A stretch of 64,000 nucleotides of DNA from Bretschneidera sinensis (taxonomy: Eukaryota > Streptophyta > Magnoliopsida > Brassicales > Akaniaceae). The position numbers and the translations under genes were made by a program. Where the stretch lies: positions 94,265,873-94,329,872 of the forward strand of contig CM043704.1 of the NCBI GenBank assembly GCA_023935145.1. The letters run 5' to 3'. This document shows, in pieces, positions 23,406 through 36,744 of this stretch (position 1 is the stretch's first letter; every line of letters starts with the position of its first letter). The notes under the pieces are model-generated. The model had not been told where the DNA came from and did not search any database. It saw nothing but the letters and a program-made list of their open reading frames with translations.

Positions 23406-23482
23406 TGGCTCATGTAAGTCTCAAAACTGCGACCGTCGTGTTACTTAGGTAATGACGCTATAACCAATTGTGCCAATAGACC
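23406..23482 (-). pseudogene. tRNA-Ile-derived pseudogene, array copy 7, strongly decayed
   Basis: The ends (GGTCTATTGGCACAATTGG and CATGAGCCA) and flanks mark it as an array member. The anticodon arm is enlarged (CATTACCTAAGTAACACG) with no AAT in a proper loop, and the A and B boxes are mutated. Confidence 0.75.
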
Positions 23483-23489
23483 AGTTAGT

Positions 23490-23591
23490 AAAATAGCTGC
23501 TAGATGTTTATATAGAAAAAATTTTAAGAATATTTCCAATATTGTATTTTCTATGTATCAAAAGATAGGACCCTTGAAAACAAAACAAAAA

Positions 23592-23628
<37 letters not shown>

Positions 23629-24814
23629 ACTACGATTATATTATCGGTACTCAAATGCAAGTGTAAGATACATGTCTAAGACATCACTCTTTTGCATATG
23701 GACTCAATATGCCCTGTGCAAGTTCATATTTTCTCAATTAAAATAAAAGTCACAGAACTTAATAATAGTATTCTATTATCACTACACATATCATAAGTCA
23801 AATTCTCTAAGTTTATGGTGAAATTGAATACCACCTTGACAAATTTGAATTTGAATATTATCCATTTAATGATGTGGTATTATATCTCACCATAAACTTG
23901 ATTTCATCTCAATTTTCAAATGGAAAGAATCGCGATCTCTTATTATTAGCTTGAAACAGAACAAATTTACAAAATAACCACCAGAACTATTCAAACTTAT
24001 ATGGTGAACCTGAAACAGAACAAATTGACCCAGCAAGAATATCTGCCTAAGAAAATTCCTTGGGAACCAAATGTATATCGTGTTCAAGTTCCCATTTGCA
24101 TACATAATTCACTTTGTCTGAGTAGATTTTGGTGTACCAGAAAAGAAAAACATGAAAATAACAAAGCAGGATGTTTTGAGTCTTAATATATACACAGGGT
24201 GAACTAGGTGAAAGCTGGAAAACTAATATCCAAACTGCAGCTTGCTGCCAATGTCTTTACCTAGCATGCATTACATCAAGGTAAAGAAAGTAGAGCAATG
24301 TCTGGATCAGTCTGTCAACATACTTGATCTTACTCGTCTTTGAGGAATTTAGCTTAAGCCACACACAAGAACACAATTAAAAGCTATGGCCTTCTCTATT
24401 GCCATTGTTTCCCTTCTAAACAAAACAAGCATTTTTGCCATCAAAGTTATGAAGTTCTGAAACAAAACAAATAAAGAGAGAGAGGGAGATGTGTACCCCT
24501 CATTTCATTATTCCAAAGTTCAAACAAATTATACAAGAACACAGCAAACTGAATTTGAAACTGAAAAATGTACCCTCGGAAAATGGCATGTAGGCTCAAT
24601 TCTCAAATAGCTACAATCCTCGTAGCGAGCTCTGACATACCATCCTACACCTATACATCTCGAATTATTAATATGTTCGAGGACATCTAATAGAAATGTA
24701 GACCAAACTACACATTATTGAGTACTAAAACAATTTCCTGCTTGTAGGAAATGTAGAGCCATATGGGGGTAGTAGCTAGTAGTTAAATGAGAACAAAAAA
24801 AGGTGCAGCATCCA
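23490..24814. other. Intergenic DNA and 3' flank of the LARP6 gene
   Basis: It contains a (TA)n microsatellite at 23594-23625. The part next to 24814 is the likely 3' untranslated region of the LARP6 gene. No further gene is seen. Confidence 0.5.
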
Positions 24815-27800
24815 TCACTCCGAATGCAAATGTAATGGCTTGCCTCGCCCCATGGTGAAACCCTTGGTTCCATCTGGCATTCTTGGACCCTTAGAAGTCT
24901 GTTTGGAAGGTGCTTCATACTGGCTTGCACAGCTAAACTGAGGAGATGGGGCGATCAGACCACGTCCACCATGGCTTTGAATGCGTCCACGGCCCTTCCC
25001 ACGCCCATTAGTCCATCCCTTCTTTGATGCCCCTGAATTATCTTCAGCCTAAAAAATGTTTTATGTTAAGATTGTAACACATTTATATTGTTTTTATGCT
25101 TAAAACTGTTCTTTTTTCAATGTAAAGTACACAGATGCTATCATCTTAAGTCAATGTGTATTCTAAAGAATTTTGCAACATGTGAAATAGTTTTCCTCTC
25201 AAGAGGCCAGTGTCCCTCATTCAGAAATCTGATTTGCACAACATTATGTGCCGCAAACTAGTAATATCGTTGTTCTAAATACTTGCTGGCTTATCAGATG
25301 AAGAATTAGGAAAATGTAGATATAGATATCATCGTATTATAATTGATCATACAAGCAAACACACTTACATTATTCTCAGTAACCGATTCCACATTGTTTG
25401 GATGAGAGGAGTCTTCCATGGATTCAGGAGCTATTTCATCATCATCCTCTAGAATGCCATCAAAATCTGACTTTCTGCTCTTTAGAACAGATTTTGGCTG
25501 ATAATTGTTCAATTTAGAGTTTCATCATTTCCATTAAGCAAAAGCATAAAGATAATAGAAACGAAGAGCATACCATAATAGCATAAAATTGTTACGATAT
25601 ATGGTTGAGGCCCAGAGTCTAAAGGTCCCAGGTCGAGCGGTGTGTGTGTGTGTGTTTTGCCAATAAAAAAAATCGTTACGATAACATCTAATTAGACATA
25701 CCGAGCATCTAAGCAGCAACCTCACTCGAAGCCCTTTTCTCCAGTTTCTTTCATCATTTAGCTTCTCAACCTGGTCAAGTTAATCAGCTAGCTCACTCTT
25801 GCAAAATATATTCTCAAAAAAAAACAGAGAAACTTTGTAACTGGGATTCTAACAGTTATAACATACCGCTTTGTCAGCAATCTCTGTAGTCTCATACTCC
25901 ACAAGTGCATGAAGCTTTAAAAGAAATAATGGAAACAAAAGAACTATAATTTCTTTGCAATAATCTCCTCAGTTAAAAAATAAAATGGGCTTGGTTCAAT
26001 TTTTTTTTTTACCTTGTTACTCATTAAGAAATCACCTTTAGAGCGAGAAGAGTTGGGTTCCTGGGGATGGCATAATCGGATGGTTTTCACTCTGTTTTAG
26101 GATAGCAGCTATTAGTATACAGCAAAGATCTTATCACATCTAAAATTCTCAAAGGAAATTAAGCAACCAAATCGAAGGCTCTACCTTCCAACCACATTAA
26201 ATATTTTATCAAGGTTTTGGTAAGAGTGATCTTCAGGTAAATTCTCTGCTACAACAGTACGAGACTGCAAGAAAAATAGAAGCACTTGAATTAGACCAAA
26301 TAGCTACAATGTAGCATTTCGGGTAATAAAAGCATCATAGAAGGTTTCCTGTGTCATACCTGTAAGTCCTCTCTGTCTTTATCAGTGAAAGGGTGTTTAC
26401 GTTTAACCTTCTTGCCATCATCACTTACAACCTTCAAAGCATTTTAAGAAAAGTCATGTCGGTTGTATTAATTTTGCTAAGCATGATGAGAATAAAATTT
26501 TATGCATTACTTTAACCAAAGAACTCACAAGTTTTGAGGAGGACCGGAGTGCTTGGGCAATCAAATATTGATTACTAGTAAGGGACTTGATTTTCTTCGC
26601 AGAAGCAATAAAAGAAATCGACACTGTTTCGGAGAAAGAAATTTGTAAATGAAAATTGTTTTAATAGAAAGTATAATAGTTCCACTACTCTTCATTCTTC
26701 AATGATCCTTACCATAACCTTCAAGATCTTTATTTACGTGTTTCGACATAGACTCATTTGCTAGAAGACTCATGTCAGTGAACTGGTATTCCACCTGTTT
26801 TGTGCACAAACCATCCTCAGATTCAAAAGGTGCTCAAAAGTTAACAAGGAGTGTCCCACGAAACTGTAAGGTACTATTTCAACATCGTTGCGAGCTAAAC
26901 TTGATCCAATTAAATGCTACTTATTATAAACTGAAAGGGGGTTTAAGAAGTAATGTAATGGTATCAAAACACCTGCATAAACAAAATTATGGTAGTACAA
27001 TATAGAGAACCAAATATGTGGATGGATATACCTTACACTTTCACTAGTAATACAAAAATAATATGAGGTACTTTGTGTGAAGTGATGTGTTAAGGCTGAA
27101 AATGGAAATAGTAAGAAAGATTTTAAGTAGCGGTATTCAGAGATAAACAAAAGAGGGAAACATGACAAGAAGACATAATCTTGTCAGATTGAACAGAATT
27201 TTCAAAGTTGGGAATCAGATAATGCAGCAGCTAGAAGGGAAGAAATTTTACCTAAATGTGTGAGAAAATGATGATCTAGGTATCCTTTTATTGAAAGTTT
27301 GGATAACATGTCAGATTTGATTGGATTTTGCAGCAACAGGATTCATAAATAAGAATCAGGTTTCGCCACAGCCTATAGTAATGCCTCATACAAACCAGAA
27401 ATTCTAACCAAATTTGTGAGAAAATGATGATAAGCGTATCCCTTTATTGAAAGTTTTAGGAACATTTTCGATGAGAACGTGTCAGAATTGGTTGGATTTT
27501 GCAGCAACAGGATTCATAAATAAGAATCAGGTTTCACTACAACCTCTAGTAATGCCTCATACAAATAAGTACCAATGCTGCACTTGTATGCAGATCTAAT
27601 TCAATTCAAATATAAAAGGCAAAGCCATGGTGGTCGTCCAGATAATAGGTAATAGATGCCACAAAATTGCCCAAAAAAGAATAAATCCACAGATGATATT
27701 ACAAATCCTGTAGTAGCAATTTGTATCAGAACAGATCTATACCAATAAATTTTGCCAATCCAACAATTTCATAAGGGGCAAAGAAAGGGAAAATGAACAA

Positions 27801-28519
27801 CAAGATCAAATTAAGATACGCAACTTCTTCACATAACCGTTTGGGCTATGGTAACCGCACCTCGGTCCCAAGTTCAAATCCCTCTACATAAAAAAATAAA
27901 ATAAAAAATCCACGGCACCAAAGGATCCATTCATCAGGAAAAGAAATAGAACACAACCTAAGGGTAGATCTAATACTACAACACGAACAAAGCAAAGTGG
28001 TAATTAACACAAGATAACATGACCAAATCTCAAGTAGTCATATAAATAATCTTATAAGAGTTTAATATTAGAAAACCCAAAAACAACAACAAAACTTAAA
28101 TCAAGCAATGCCCATGAATCATCGACAATAAAAGGGAAAAAAAGGAAATGGACCTGCTTGATGATCTTTTGCCGGAGATCGTCGGAGAGGGCATTCTTGG
28201 AGGAGGAGGAGGAGGAGGAGGAATTGGCATTAGGCAGTGTAGCAGAGGGATTAGAGAAGAAGAAGGCAGCAGGTTCTTGGTCCCCAACAAAGAACCAATC
28301 AGACCCAGAAGCATTGCCACCAAGATAATGGAAACAAGGGTAGAAATAGCCCGAAATCGGCATCTGGGTCTGCGATCTTGGCACGAATTCAGGTGCCTGC
28401 GCATTGAATTTGAAGGATACACTTCTGCTAGTAGTACAAGTACTTTTTGTTGTCTCTTTCATATTTTCCTTTTCTTGGGTATCTTGTGGAGGCTTCTCTT
28501 CAGGTTTTGCCTGTGCCAT
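24815..28519 (-). CDS. LARP6: La-related protein 6 (LARP6B/C type) with PAM2-like motif
   Basis: Ten exons on the minus strand: 28154-28519, 26713-26794, 26529-26623, 26360-26431, 26185-26264, 26013-26091, 25867-25914, 25702-25770, 25369-25497 and 24815-25048. They sum to 1254 bp, a clean 417-residue protein, with every junction GT-AG and in phase. LARP6 proteins bind RNA through a La motif plus an RRM. Residues about 34-50 (SVSFKFNAQAPEFVPRSQ) look like a PAM2 motif, which docks on poly(A)-binding protein; in Arabidopsis LARP6B and 6C have it and 6A does not (known). The La motif starts at DDLRQKIIKQVEYQFTDM and includes ALRSSSKLVVSDDGKKVKRK. The RRM follows (RTVVAENLPED, VKTIRLCHPQ, LHALVEYETTEIADKAV). 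The C-terminus is RG-rich and ends MPDGTKGFTMGRGKPL, the conserved plant LARP6 tail. The Ser run in exon 1 is microsatellite-like. Intron 1 (1.36 kb) holds a 160-bp duplication. Confidence 0.95.
25590..25675 (+). mobile_element. Possible SINE-like piece with (TG)n in a LARP6 intron
   Basis: ggtcccaggtcgagcggtgt is B-box-like and is followed by a (TG)n run (about 25640-25654) and an A-rich tail. It lies in the intron between exons 8 and 9. No A-box was confirmed. Confidence 0.25.
27242..27566. repeat. Tandem duplication (about 155-170 bp, two copies) in LARP6 intron 1
   Basis: Copy A (27242-27395) and copy B (27398-27566) share long identical stretches, for example tggattttgcagcaacagga, then ttcataaataagaatcaggt. 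They differ by small insertions in copy B. Confidence 0.9.
27815..27905 (+). mobile_element. Possible SINE remnant in LARP6 intron 1
   Basis: ggtaaccgcacctcggtccc is followed by agttcaaatccctc, a fair B box, and then an A-rich tail (aaaaaaataaaataaaaa). Its position in an intron and the tail fit a SINE; the A box is poor. Confidence 0.35.
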
Positions 28520-28559
28520 TTTATGTTCTTTGCTTGCAAATCCCTCTCTCTTTCTCTCT

Positions 28560-31500
28560 CTTAGGTCAGTATTTTTTAATGTTGGCTAATTATTTTTCAT
28601 TCTCTTTTATCTCCTGAAGTTTAGTAACTGTCATTCGATTACGGAATCCACGTTTCGCGCGCAAATAAGGGCAGCTATGTGTTTCATGAGATTGGAGAGA
28701 GATTTGCTTCTTACACTTGACCGTTGCTTGTGGGTTTGACCAATTTTTTGAGGTTTAGATTTTACAAAAAAGGCCTACTCATCTCTGCACATACCTTGAA
28801 CGTTGCAAAAGGGTATTTTAGTCTTTTCGGACTTCTGAAAGATTGATAAATGAACCATGCAACCTGAAAAAAATACATTGTGGATGTGATTATTTCTATA
28901 AATATATTGAGGGAACATAGTTGTATTTAAAAATCAAACCTAATGTTGATGTAATTATGCTCTTTTTCGTGAAGAAGTGATGCAAAAATCGCAATAAAAA
29001 AAAAAAAGTAATGTTAAAATCAAAATATAGGATTAACGATATAATCATGGATATTATAATATTGTGGAAACTATAAATTAAAAAAAAAAAGTTTTACTTG
29101 TAATTTGCAATTTAATCATCTACCCATTTAGCTCAACAATTCTGGTTTTCTGTTGAAATCACTCAATGATATAAATTCATTTAACAATTAACAAATATGT
29201 ATAAACCTAAATGCATACATATAAGTATACATGGGGGAGAGAAAGAATTTTTTAAATTAGCATTAAAAAACTAAAATCAACAAAAAGAACCTTAAAAAAG
29301 TCAAATTCATGGCAAATCTAAGGAAGCCTATACAATTTCCCGGTGGATGAGTTCCCAATAAGTAAAAGCTTGAACACATAATAGCTAAAATGTTTCGCTA
29401 GATAGTGAGAAGCTGATAATGAAGCGTTTGGGCCACCTAAGATAGACCCAAAGAATAAACATCTGGCAATTGGATTTCTCTTGTTTGTGCTATTCTTTTT
29501 TGGGTGATGAAGATGCATGGATAGTTGCAGGGCTCTCTCTTAGATAGATTTTTATGTACAAAACCCTTTTAATTGTTAGGCCCAAGTTGTGATGTTAGGT
29601 CTTTAGTCTTGTACAAATTTTGGGCTTGAATGGTTAAGCTTGCTGGACTCTTCTGGCCCATGTTTTTGTTGGCTACACAATACACGTGTCAATTTTCCTC
29701 AACATGTGTTAAATAAAAACGAAACTACGTAATTTTACCAAGGTATTTGATTTTAGGAAAAAAATGGATTTGGTTCTTTGTGTTTAGCTTTCTACACATA
29801 AAAGTGGTTAATTTCTAAGAAATAATCAATATAAAAAACATGGGCTTACACCTTGTTTGAATTGAAAAGAACAAAAAAGAAGGAAAGAAAGAGAGTAAAG
29901 TAAATAATACCCATCAATTATTGCATATTATTGTACGGTACTTAATTTTATTTGAAACAACTACAAGGACAATGAGTAAATTCAATAAAACTTATTTATT
30001 TGTTTTTTACAATCAAAGATTTTTTTTTTTTTTTTTTTGTGATTTTTGATAAACGAGTGAATAGAAAACTGCATTGCAGGAACTGTTAGAGTTTACGGTT
30101 GCTGATCTTACATTTGAATCAAGTCTCATCGTCATCCACCACGACACAAGTCCTATTTTTTTTTCAAATTCCAGATGCACTCGATCCATCGTCTTTTGGT
30201 GATACATTTGGCCGAAGCCAAGACCCTAAAAATATCGAAAATCTAATCAATCGTAGTTTAATGAAGTGCCAGGACAATTTTGATTGAATTCAGTTCGAGC
30301 ATAATGCTAACTTGTACATTAAATATGTTAAGTTAGTATTTCAATTCATAGGTTTTAGAATTCATGTATGGAGTTGCGAACGAGTCAATATAAACATTTT
30401 GGAAACGTTAGTTTTGAGTTCGATTCTTTTTCAACTGCAAATAACTCTTTTAAGCTATTTATTTCGAACTTTAATTAATATATATAATTAGAACGATTCA
30501 TTTGTATCTGAAGATTAATCGGATGGGAAGCTCATTACGGAAAAAAAAAAACACAAATTTGACTTGCTGATTAATAATGGTAATTGAACGGCAAAACCAA
30601 ACCAAACCTCTTCACAGCATATTAGATTCATTAGAATGATTTTGCGCAATACTGGTAGGAAAAATTCGTTTGACAACTGTGTTTATGTCATGCTAAAACA
30701 GAATTTCAAAGAAAAAGTATTTTGTAATTATGTCACTGTTTACTTTTCGTACCAAATGTTTTTTTTTTCTTTTCAGATTAGCTCTTTCTAGTTGTATTAA
30801 CGTACCCATCTAAGGGATCATCATCTGTGGCTGATCTTTGAAGGAATCTTTGATTAGGAATGGTTTTCTTTGTGGGACCAAAGTACCTATGTTTTTTATT
30901 TCAGCTGCCATGTGAGTAGCCAATGCGCTTAGCTGCTGCATATTTTCTGTTCAAAGAAAATAGAACAGTTGATTGGATTTGAAATCTAATCAAATTCACT
31001 CAAACAAAAAGATTAAGAATAAAAAAAATTAACCCAATTCACTAATTTAGAAAGGGAATTTAATGGGAGGTTCCATCATTTTCTCTCGCTTCTTTCACCA
31101 AACAATTTATACCATATTTAAAGTGGACTGATCAATGTGGGCTCCTTCGTTATAAATATTGTCTATAAGATTCTCTCTATTATTTTGCTTGTGAGAATGG
31201 CTGTTTTGTCATGCACCTAAGCTAAGAATTACAACTGATTATGTTTTTTTAGTGGGATATAATAACTGGCTTGGGTGAAAAGGATAAAATCTTGAGGATT
31301 TTAAACATTTTGACTTATTAAGAGCCTGTTTGGAGACCACATAATTGGTTCTGCAGGTTTAAGACTATACATATTATTGATAGATTCATCATACCTTAAG
31401 AATCACACTATATGTTTTATCTAATCATAAATGTTTTTAAGCAACGATGAACATTAGATTAAAGTTTAATTAGAAGATATGATCATGAATGGTGTCAGGA

Positions 31501-33180
31501 TCGAGCATCTAACACTGCGTCAAAAGTTATAGTTTATAACTAGAATACAATCCAAATCACTTAAATTGTACAACAGTACAAACGTCACATTTCAACTATG
31601 ACTTGACCTTAATCCGAACCTCCGTCAAGGAACAATTGCTACCAATACCTGAGCCAACAAGAAAATAAAATAAAATAAAAAACGGTTTCTAAGAGTCAAA
31701 ACTCAAAACAAAAGCAACTGGAGGCAACTTGAGTTGAGTAGAATAAAATTTATCAAGACATTAAAAATCTTTACCTACTTGATAATATTTGAACCCTTCT
31801 TCCATTCATTGCAATTACTAGATATGTGATCTGCAATTAGGCCTAAGGTCATAGTCAGATTTTTGGTCAGATATCTTGTTTTCTCAACAGTCCTTTTAAT
31901 TTGGGATGGGAAATTTACTACTTTGGTGAGTTAAATATGGAAGAAAAATGTCAACTGTTTACATGTCTATAGTATCTTTGCATTAAGTAACTTCATTGAA
32001 CATGATAAGAAAGAAAATTGTAAAAATAAGTTGGATCCTGAAAATTGTGAAAAAAGAAAAATTCATTTGAAACCCACTTTATTAAATTTGTGTTTTTTCT
32101 TTTAACTTTTCCTTTGACATCCAAAGGAAACAAAGAAAAATGTTTCTTGTTTGTTTCTCATTTTTCTTTCTTCTTGTTTTTCTACAAGCAAGTCACTGTC
32201 CACTCTCCATCAGTATGAACATTGAAATATAATAATTTCTTCAAAACATGTTGCTACTCATCACACAGTTAATAGAATAGTATCCTCACAGTACAGAATA
32301 ATTCACAAAAAATGTCACTCATGATCCTAACATGCAACTAAACAGCCAATGAAGGATCTTGAACGGTAATTCTTTGATCAATAAAAAAGAAAATTAAGTA
32401 CTGGAAAAAGACCATAATAATGGAATCCTATCTACATAGGGTACTAACTAAGCATAGTGACTTGCCATATGAAGATGAACCAGCTAAAAACGTGTGAAGT
32501 TTTCCCCTTTTTCTACAGTAAAAATGTGGTGCAAGACAGTAAGAGCATGGCATTCTTTCTATTTATATGAGGAGAGAAAAAGTTTGCATCAACTTTTTCA
32601 GAGGAATGAAACAGCACAAGAATGTATAGGGAGAAGTATTATTATCTTAATTTATTTTTTGTCAAAATGTATTGAAAGCCAGACGGGCTACAAAATTGAA
32701 AGTGAAATGTCCCAAAATTTACTGTTCAATTGACTTAAGACTTAGCAAGAATCAGGTAAAATAATATCTGCAATGGTTGGCATGGAGTATGAGCTGCGCA
32801 GCTCAAATTTCTTCTCCTTTCCTTCATCTCTTCAGCAACCAGAAGGAGCATTTTATTCTGGTTTTTGCCATGAGAAGTCTGAAAATTTTTGTCATTCTCA
32901 TCGCCTTCAACCAAAAAGAGAGATTGCTTGAACCCGTCTAATCTAATCTCAAGCAACGAGGGATTCCCAAACATTGAATTCATGGGTAATAACTAGCAAA
33001 CATAAGTTGTGATAACAAAGAAATTCACAGGGAAAATCATGACATGAAATAATGGTCTGGTTTTGTCCATGAAAACATGGATCAGTACTTAAATAGTTCC
33101 TTTAACTATTAATTCCGGAGGAAAAAACAAACCTCGATGTAGGTACAGAAGGAAAACTAATCCTGCAAAATTTCACAATC
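28560..33180. other. Intergenic DNA between LARP6 and HHO6
   Basis: The first 150 bp hold the LARP6 leader (CT-rich on the plus strand, near 28545-28562) and promoter. The rest shows no gene, RNA or clear repeat. A B-box-like agttcgattct at about 30417 is isolated. Confidence 0.45.
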
Positions 33181-33210
33181 CCCCCCCCCCCCCCTCTCTC
33201 TCTCTCTCTC
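33180..33210. repeat. Poly-C run followed by (TC)n
   Basis: Fifteen C residues (33180-33194), then about eight TC dinucleotides. It lies about 100 bp 3' of the HHO6 stop codon, probably in or near its untranslated region. Confidence 0.9.
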
Positions 33211-33315
33211 AAGATCCTTCTCTTTTATGTATTACATAATATTATTTTTCATAATCATACTAATAAACTCCTCCCATGTGTATTGTATCAGCAAAAAATT
33301 CATGGCGGGTACACT

Positions 33316-35551
33316 TTATACATCATCTTTTCCAGGTTTCTGAATGTGTCCTTTCCAGCTAAAGCTCTCAGATTTTGAATCATCATCTTCCATGCTTTCA
33401 TCTCCTGTAGTTGAGGTCCCACCTGTGTTTCCTGTTAACTGGAGGGGACCCTGAGGAGAACCAGACTGGGAACTGCTGCCTTTCGAGGATTCACCATACC
33501 GATCTGGGGACATCCACAAACCCCCCAAAACAACGGCTGACTGATTTGCAGGGGTTGATTTAGCAGATGGCAGTCTTCTTGTATGCAATCGATATTTCTA
33601 TAATAACAATAAATAAATATTCCATCAATTTTCACCATCAAAGTTCAATTACCAAACTGAATAGAATTCTAAGAACAAATATAATTTGTTTCTTGGGAAG
33701 AACAATGCAAAGAGAGAGTAAAACACTTGAGAAATGGCTTCTTTTTCAAGCATTTCTGGTGGTGTTTGCTTTCTTTTTACCCGAAATTCTTTGCAAGAAT
33801 CAAACTGCAAAGGGAAGAAAGATGAAAATTTCAGAACCCACCTGCAAATGACTCTTCACTTCGTCGTTGGTCAAGCCATCGACTTGCATAAGTTCTCTAA
33901 TCTGCTTAGGAGTTGCCACTGCAAAAGATCCATAAGTTCACATCAGATGCTTGAAGATTAAAGAATGAAAAGAGTAAAATTCATAACAATTCTAATCATA
34001 CAAAAACAAAAAAGATCAATCCATTCTTGTTTCACCAATACCATTAATGCCAGAGTTTCATAAAATTCACTAACTTATCATCAAAATCTTCCATCTTTGC
34101 AAAATGAAAGTAGCTAAAATTAAAATCAAAAGAACATAGTTTAGGTGACAACAGTTTCCTTATATATATATACATTCAGCTATTCAACAGCCGTCCAATT
34201 GACTCTATCCTTGTCATGTATGGTGATCAACCAGATTAAAGATGGTAAAAATTGAAGAACAAACTCTAGATTCTTTGATCACAAAATTAAAACACTTATT
34301 TTGTTTCAAAAAATTTAAAATTAAACTTAAATCTCATTTTTCTCTCACCTTGAGAGCCTCCAAGTTGATGCAAGGCATCGACAAACCGGCGATGCAGCTC
34401 TGGAGACCAGCACCTCCTCTGCTTCCTAGCAGTCTGCTGCTGCGGTGGCTGTGGCCCAGACCGAAAATTCGACTGAGAGCTTGGGGCAGAAGAGGAAATT
34501 CCTCTGCTACAACTACTCCTCGAACCGGATTCTTCCATCGGATTCTTAATCCCAGGAGTCAAAAGGGATAGCCCTTGAACTGGTAGTTCCTCCTTATCTT
34601 CCTTCCTCCCTGGAAAACTAGGGCCCCCATTAAATGGCATAAATGCCCTTGAAGCAGACCTGTTTTTACTGGTCTGGAATAATGGATACTCACTTGGAAA
34701 CCTGTTCTCTTCCTCGTTTCTCTGTCATGAACAACAAAAAAATTACAAACTTTTAGTTTTGCTCAATAGAATATGATTATTGGGTTTAACTTTTTGTTTA
34801 TATCTTTTTGGGTACCTTAATTTCCACTTTGTGATTCTGTATGCGATCAAAGATGCGATGATTAACAGGACTAGAGGGATAATCGTCAGTGTTCCATAGC
34901 TGAACAGAGCTCATCCAGTTTTTCTTGTCTCTACAGTCTCTTTCCTTCTTGGTTGCCGCTAGTTCTGCTCTATCTTCTTGTTTCTCATCTTCATCGCAGT
35001 TTTGCTTCTTCAATGGAATGAATTCTTCTAAAACTGGTGGAGCATTTCTTGCCGTAAAATAGATTGATTCCTTTTTTAAAGCTAAAATCGCTGCAAACAA
35101 ACAACCACAACAATGCATTGATCAAACTATTCGAAACCGAGAAAAATAAAATCTATTTAAAAAAAAAAAAAAACTATTTAGTTTTTTGTCATGTATAAAG
35201 CTTTAAATTTCACGCAATGTCCATTAGTCAAAACCATTAAAAAAACCGTATCGATAATTTAATTATTTTCCCAAAAATGAAAACAAACCCAACAATCAAA
35301 TTCGTGTAAAATCAAAAACCCATCAAATAAAACCAACCATCGTTCAAGAGAAGCATGCAAAGAGGAAGCTCCCGTTTAAACGCATCGATCTTTTTCATTT
35401 CCTCCTCAAGTCGCTTGAGAAAACCATCTAGTCTCGAGACTTTCTCAGAGACGTTTCCGATCATCGAGACCTCTTTGAGGAAATCACTGATCGTTTTGGG
35501 AACAAAAGAGGGTCTAAAATCCAAGCTCAGTTCAGGTGGAATCGAACCCAT
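33316..35551 (-). CDS. HHO6: GARP-type transcription factor, HRS1/HHO (NIGT1) family
   Basis: Five exons on the minus strand: 35338-35551, 34816-35090, 34349-34721, 33842-33918 and 33316-33597. They sum to 1221 bp, a 406-residue protein, with GT-AG borders and matching phases. HHO proteins are nuclear repressors acting in nitrate and phosphate signalling (known for HRS1, HHO1-3). The N-terminal conserved helix region begins [12 protein letters not shown], with [20 protein letters not shown] and [12 protein letters not shown] following. The GARP DNA-binding domain is split over exons 3-5: [20 protein letters not shown], then [20 protein letters not shown], then [14 protein letters not shown]. 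The tail has [21 protein letters not shown] and [13 protein letters not shown], which I recall from Arabidopsis HHO5 and HHO6. The HHO6 name also leans on gene order next to PER10. An FDLN-type repression motif was not found. Which of HHO5 or HHO6 it matches best is not settled. Confidence 0.92.
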
Positions 35552-35670
35552 TGCTTTGGATCTTTTGTTTATTCTGACAAAACTCAGATTTTCCCTTCCC
35601 TTTGTTTTTTATGTGATTTTACCAGTAGGAGGATGTGAAATAAGAGAGTAACAGAAATGATGAGATCTGT

Positions 35671-35686
35671 GTAAATATATATAGAG
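35671..35686 (-). promoter_or_regulatory. Candidate TATA box of HHO6
   Basis: On the minus strand ctatatatatttac lies about 125 bp upstream of the start codon, a sensible distance for a short leader. CT-rich sequence lies between. AT-rich background makes chance matches likely. Confidence 0.3.
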
Positions 35687-35799
35687 ATATATGGGAATAT
35701 ATCTTGAGTGTGAATGAGATGTGAGGGAGAAGTATTTGTAGAGGGAGAAAAGGTATAGTTTCCGGGAGAGAACTGGAAAGGAAAATTGAGAACGCAAGA

Positions 35800-36742
35800 T
35801 TCTGCTGTGGTTTTCGGGTTATGAAGTCACTTTCGCGTCGTCGCGTATTTTATCCACGGCTCTGAGTGTACTCAGGGATCGACTCAATTCAACTCGAACA
35901 GATTAATTGAAATGACTTTTTTTAAGCGAAAAAATCAGAATATAATATAGATTGCATAATTATTTAAGTTTAATTTGAAACCAAATAGATTACTAACAAA
36001 CCCCCCAAGAGATTGAAGTTTACTCTCCAACTTGTTAGCCTTTTAAATTTAGAGATTATTATTATATTTTAAGAAAAATCAATTTAATCAACATGTTCAA
36101 ATGAAATATTTTGAACAATAAATTATCATAGAGAATTTTTTTAATCTTAATTGAAATATATATATATATATATATATATATTAAATTTAATGTAGCACAT
36201 TTATCATTTTAATTTGACATGATATTTTTAACTTTGATTAATACAATCACAAAAAAGAAAAAAAATAACGATATTGTCGGAGTATGATTTATTGTTAATG
36301 CCAATGCAATATCGGTTTTAGTTTACAAAAATATCTTAAAGAAAAAAATGTCATATAAAGATAATTTTTTTATTTTAAAAAATATTATTTTGTTATTAAC
36401 AAATTATGATACGATAAAATCACCATTTTAAAAAATTTAACCTTTTTTATATATAAGATCACTATATTTCCAAAGTAAGAATGGTTAATCTCAACGCAAA
36501 AGCTTAAGAAACTACAGAATTTCTCTCCGATTCATCTCTCTTCTCCAACATATTTTGGGTAATTTTTTATTTTCTTATCATTTGTTTTTGTATTAATAAT
36601 ATCCAATCTGGCAATATCAACTGCCACATATAAAGAAAAAAATAATGTCTAAAATGTGAAGATTTACTAATACAATTTTATTACCTTAAATGTTATATCA
36701 GTATATAAAAATTATTATTAAAAAGCATCCATATTTTTCACA
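35800..36742. other. Gene-free AT-rich DNA upstream of HHO6
   Basis: Only the HHO6 promoter side and a (TA)n run at 36156-36181 are notable. Confidence 0.45.
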
Positions 36743-36744
36743 GA

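Noticed and set aside
22308..23482. CRISPR-like array (repeats at about 110-170 bp spacing)
   Set aside because: The repeats are tRNA genes in a plant nuclear setting, not short repeats with unique spacers.
24001..24186. Plus-strand frame near the LARP6 3' end
   Set aside because: Short, no domain, lies in a region expected to be 3' flank.
28148..28564. 138-codon plus-strand frame with a Gly run
   Set aside because: It is the antisense shadow of LARP6 exon 1; the Gly run mirrors the serine-codon repeat.
34242..34571. 109-codon plus-strand frame
   Set aside because: Shadow of HHO6 exon 3 on the other strand.
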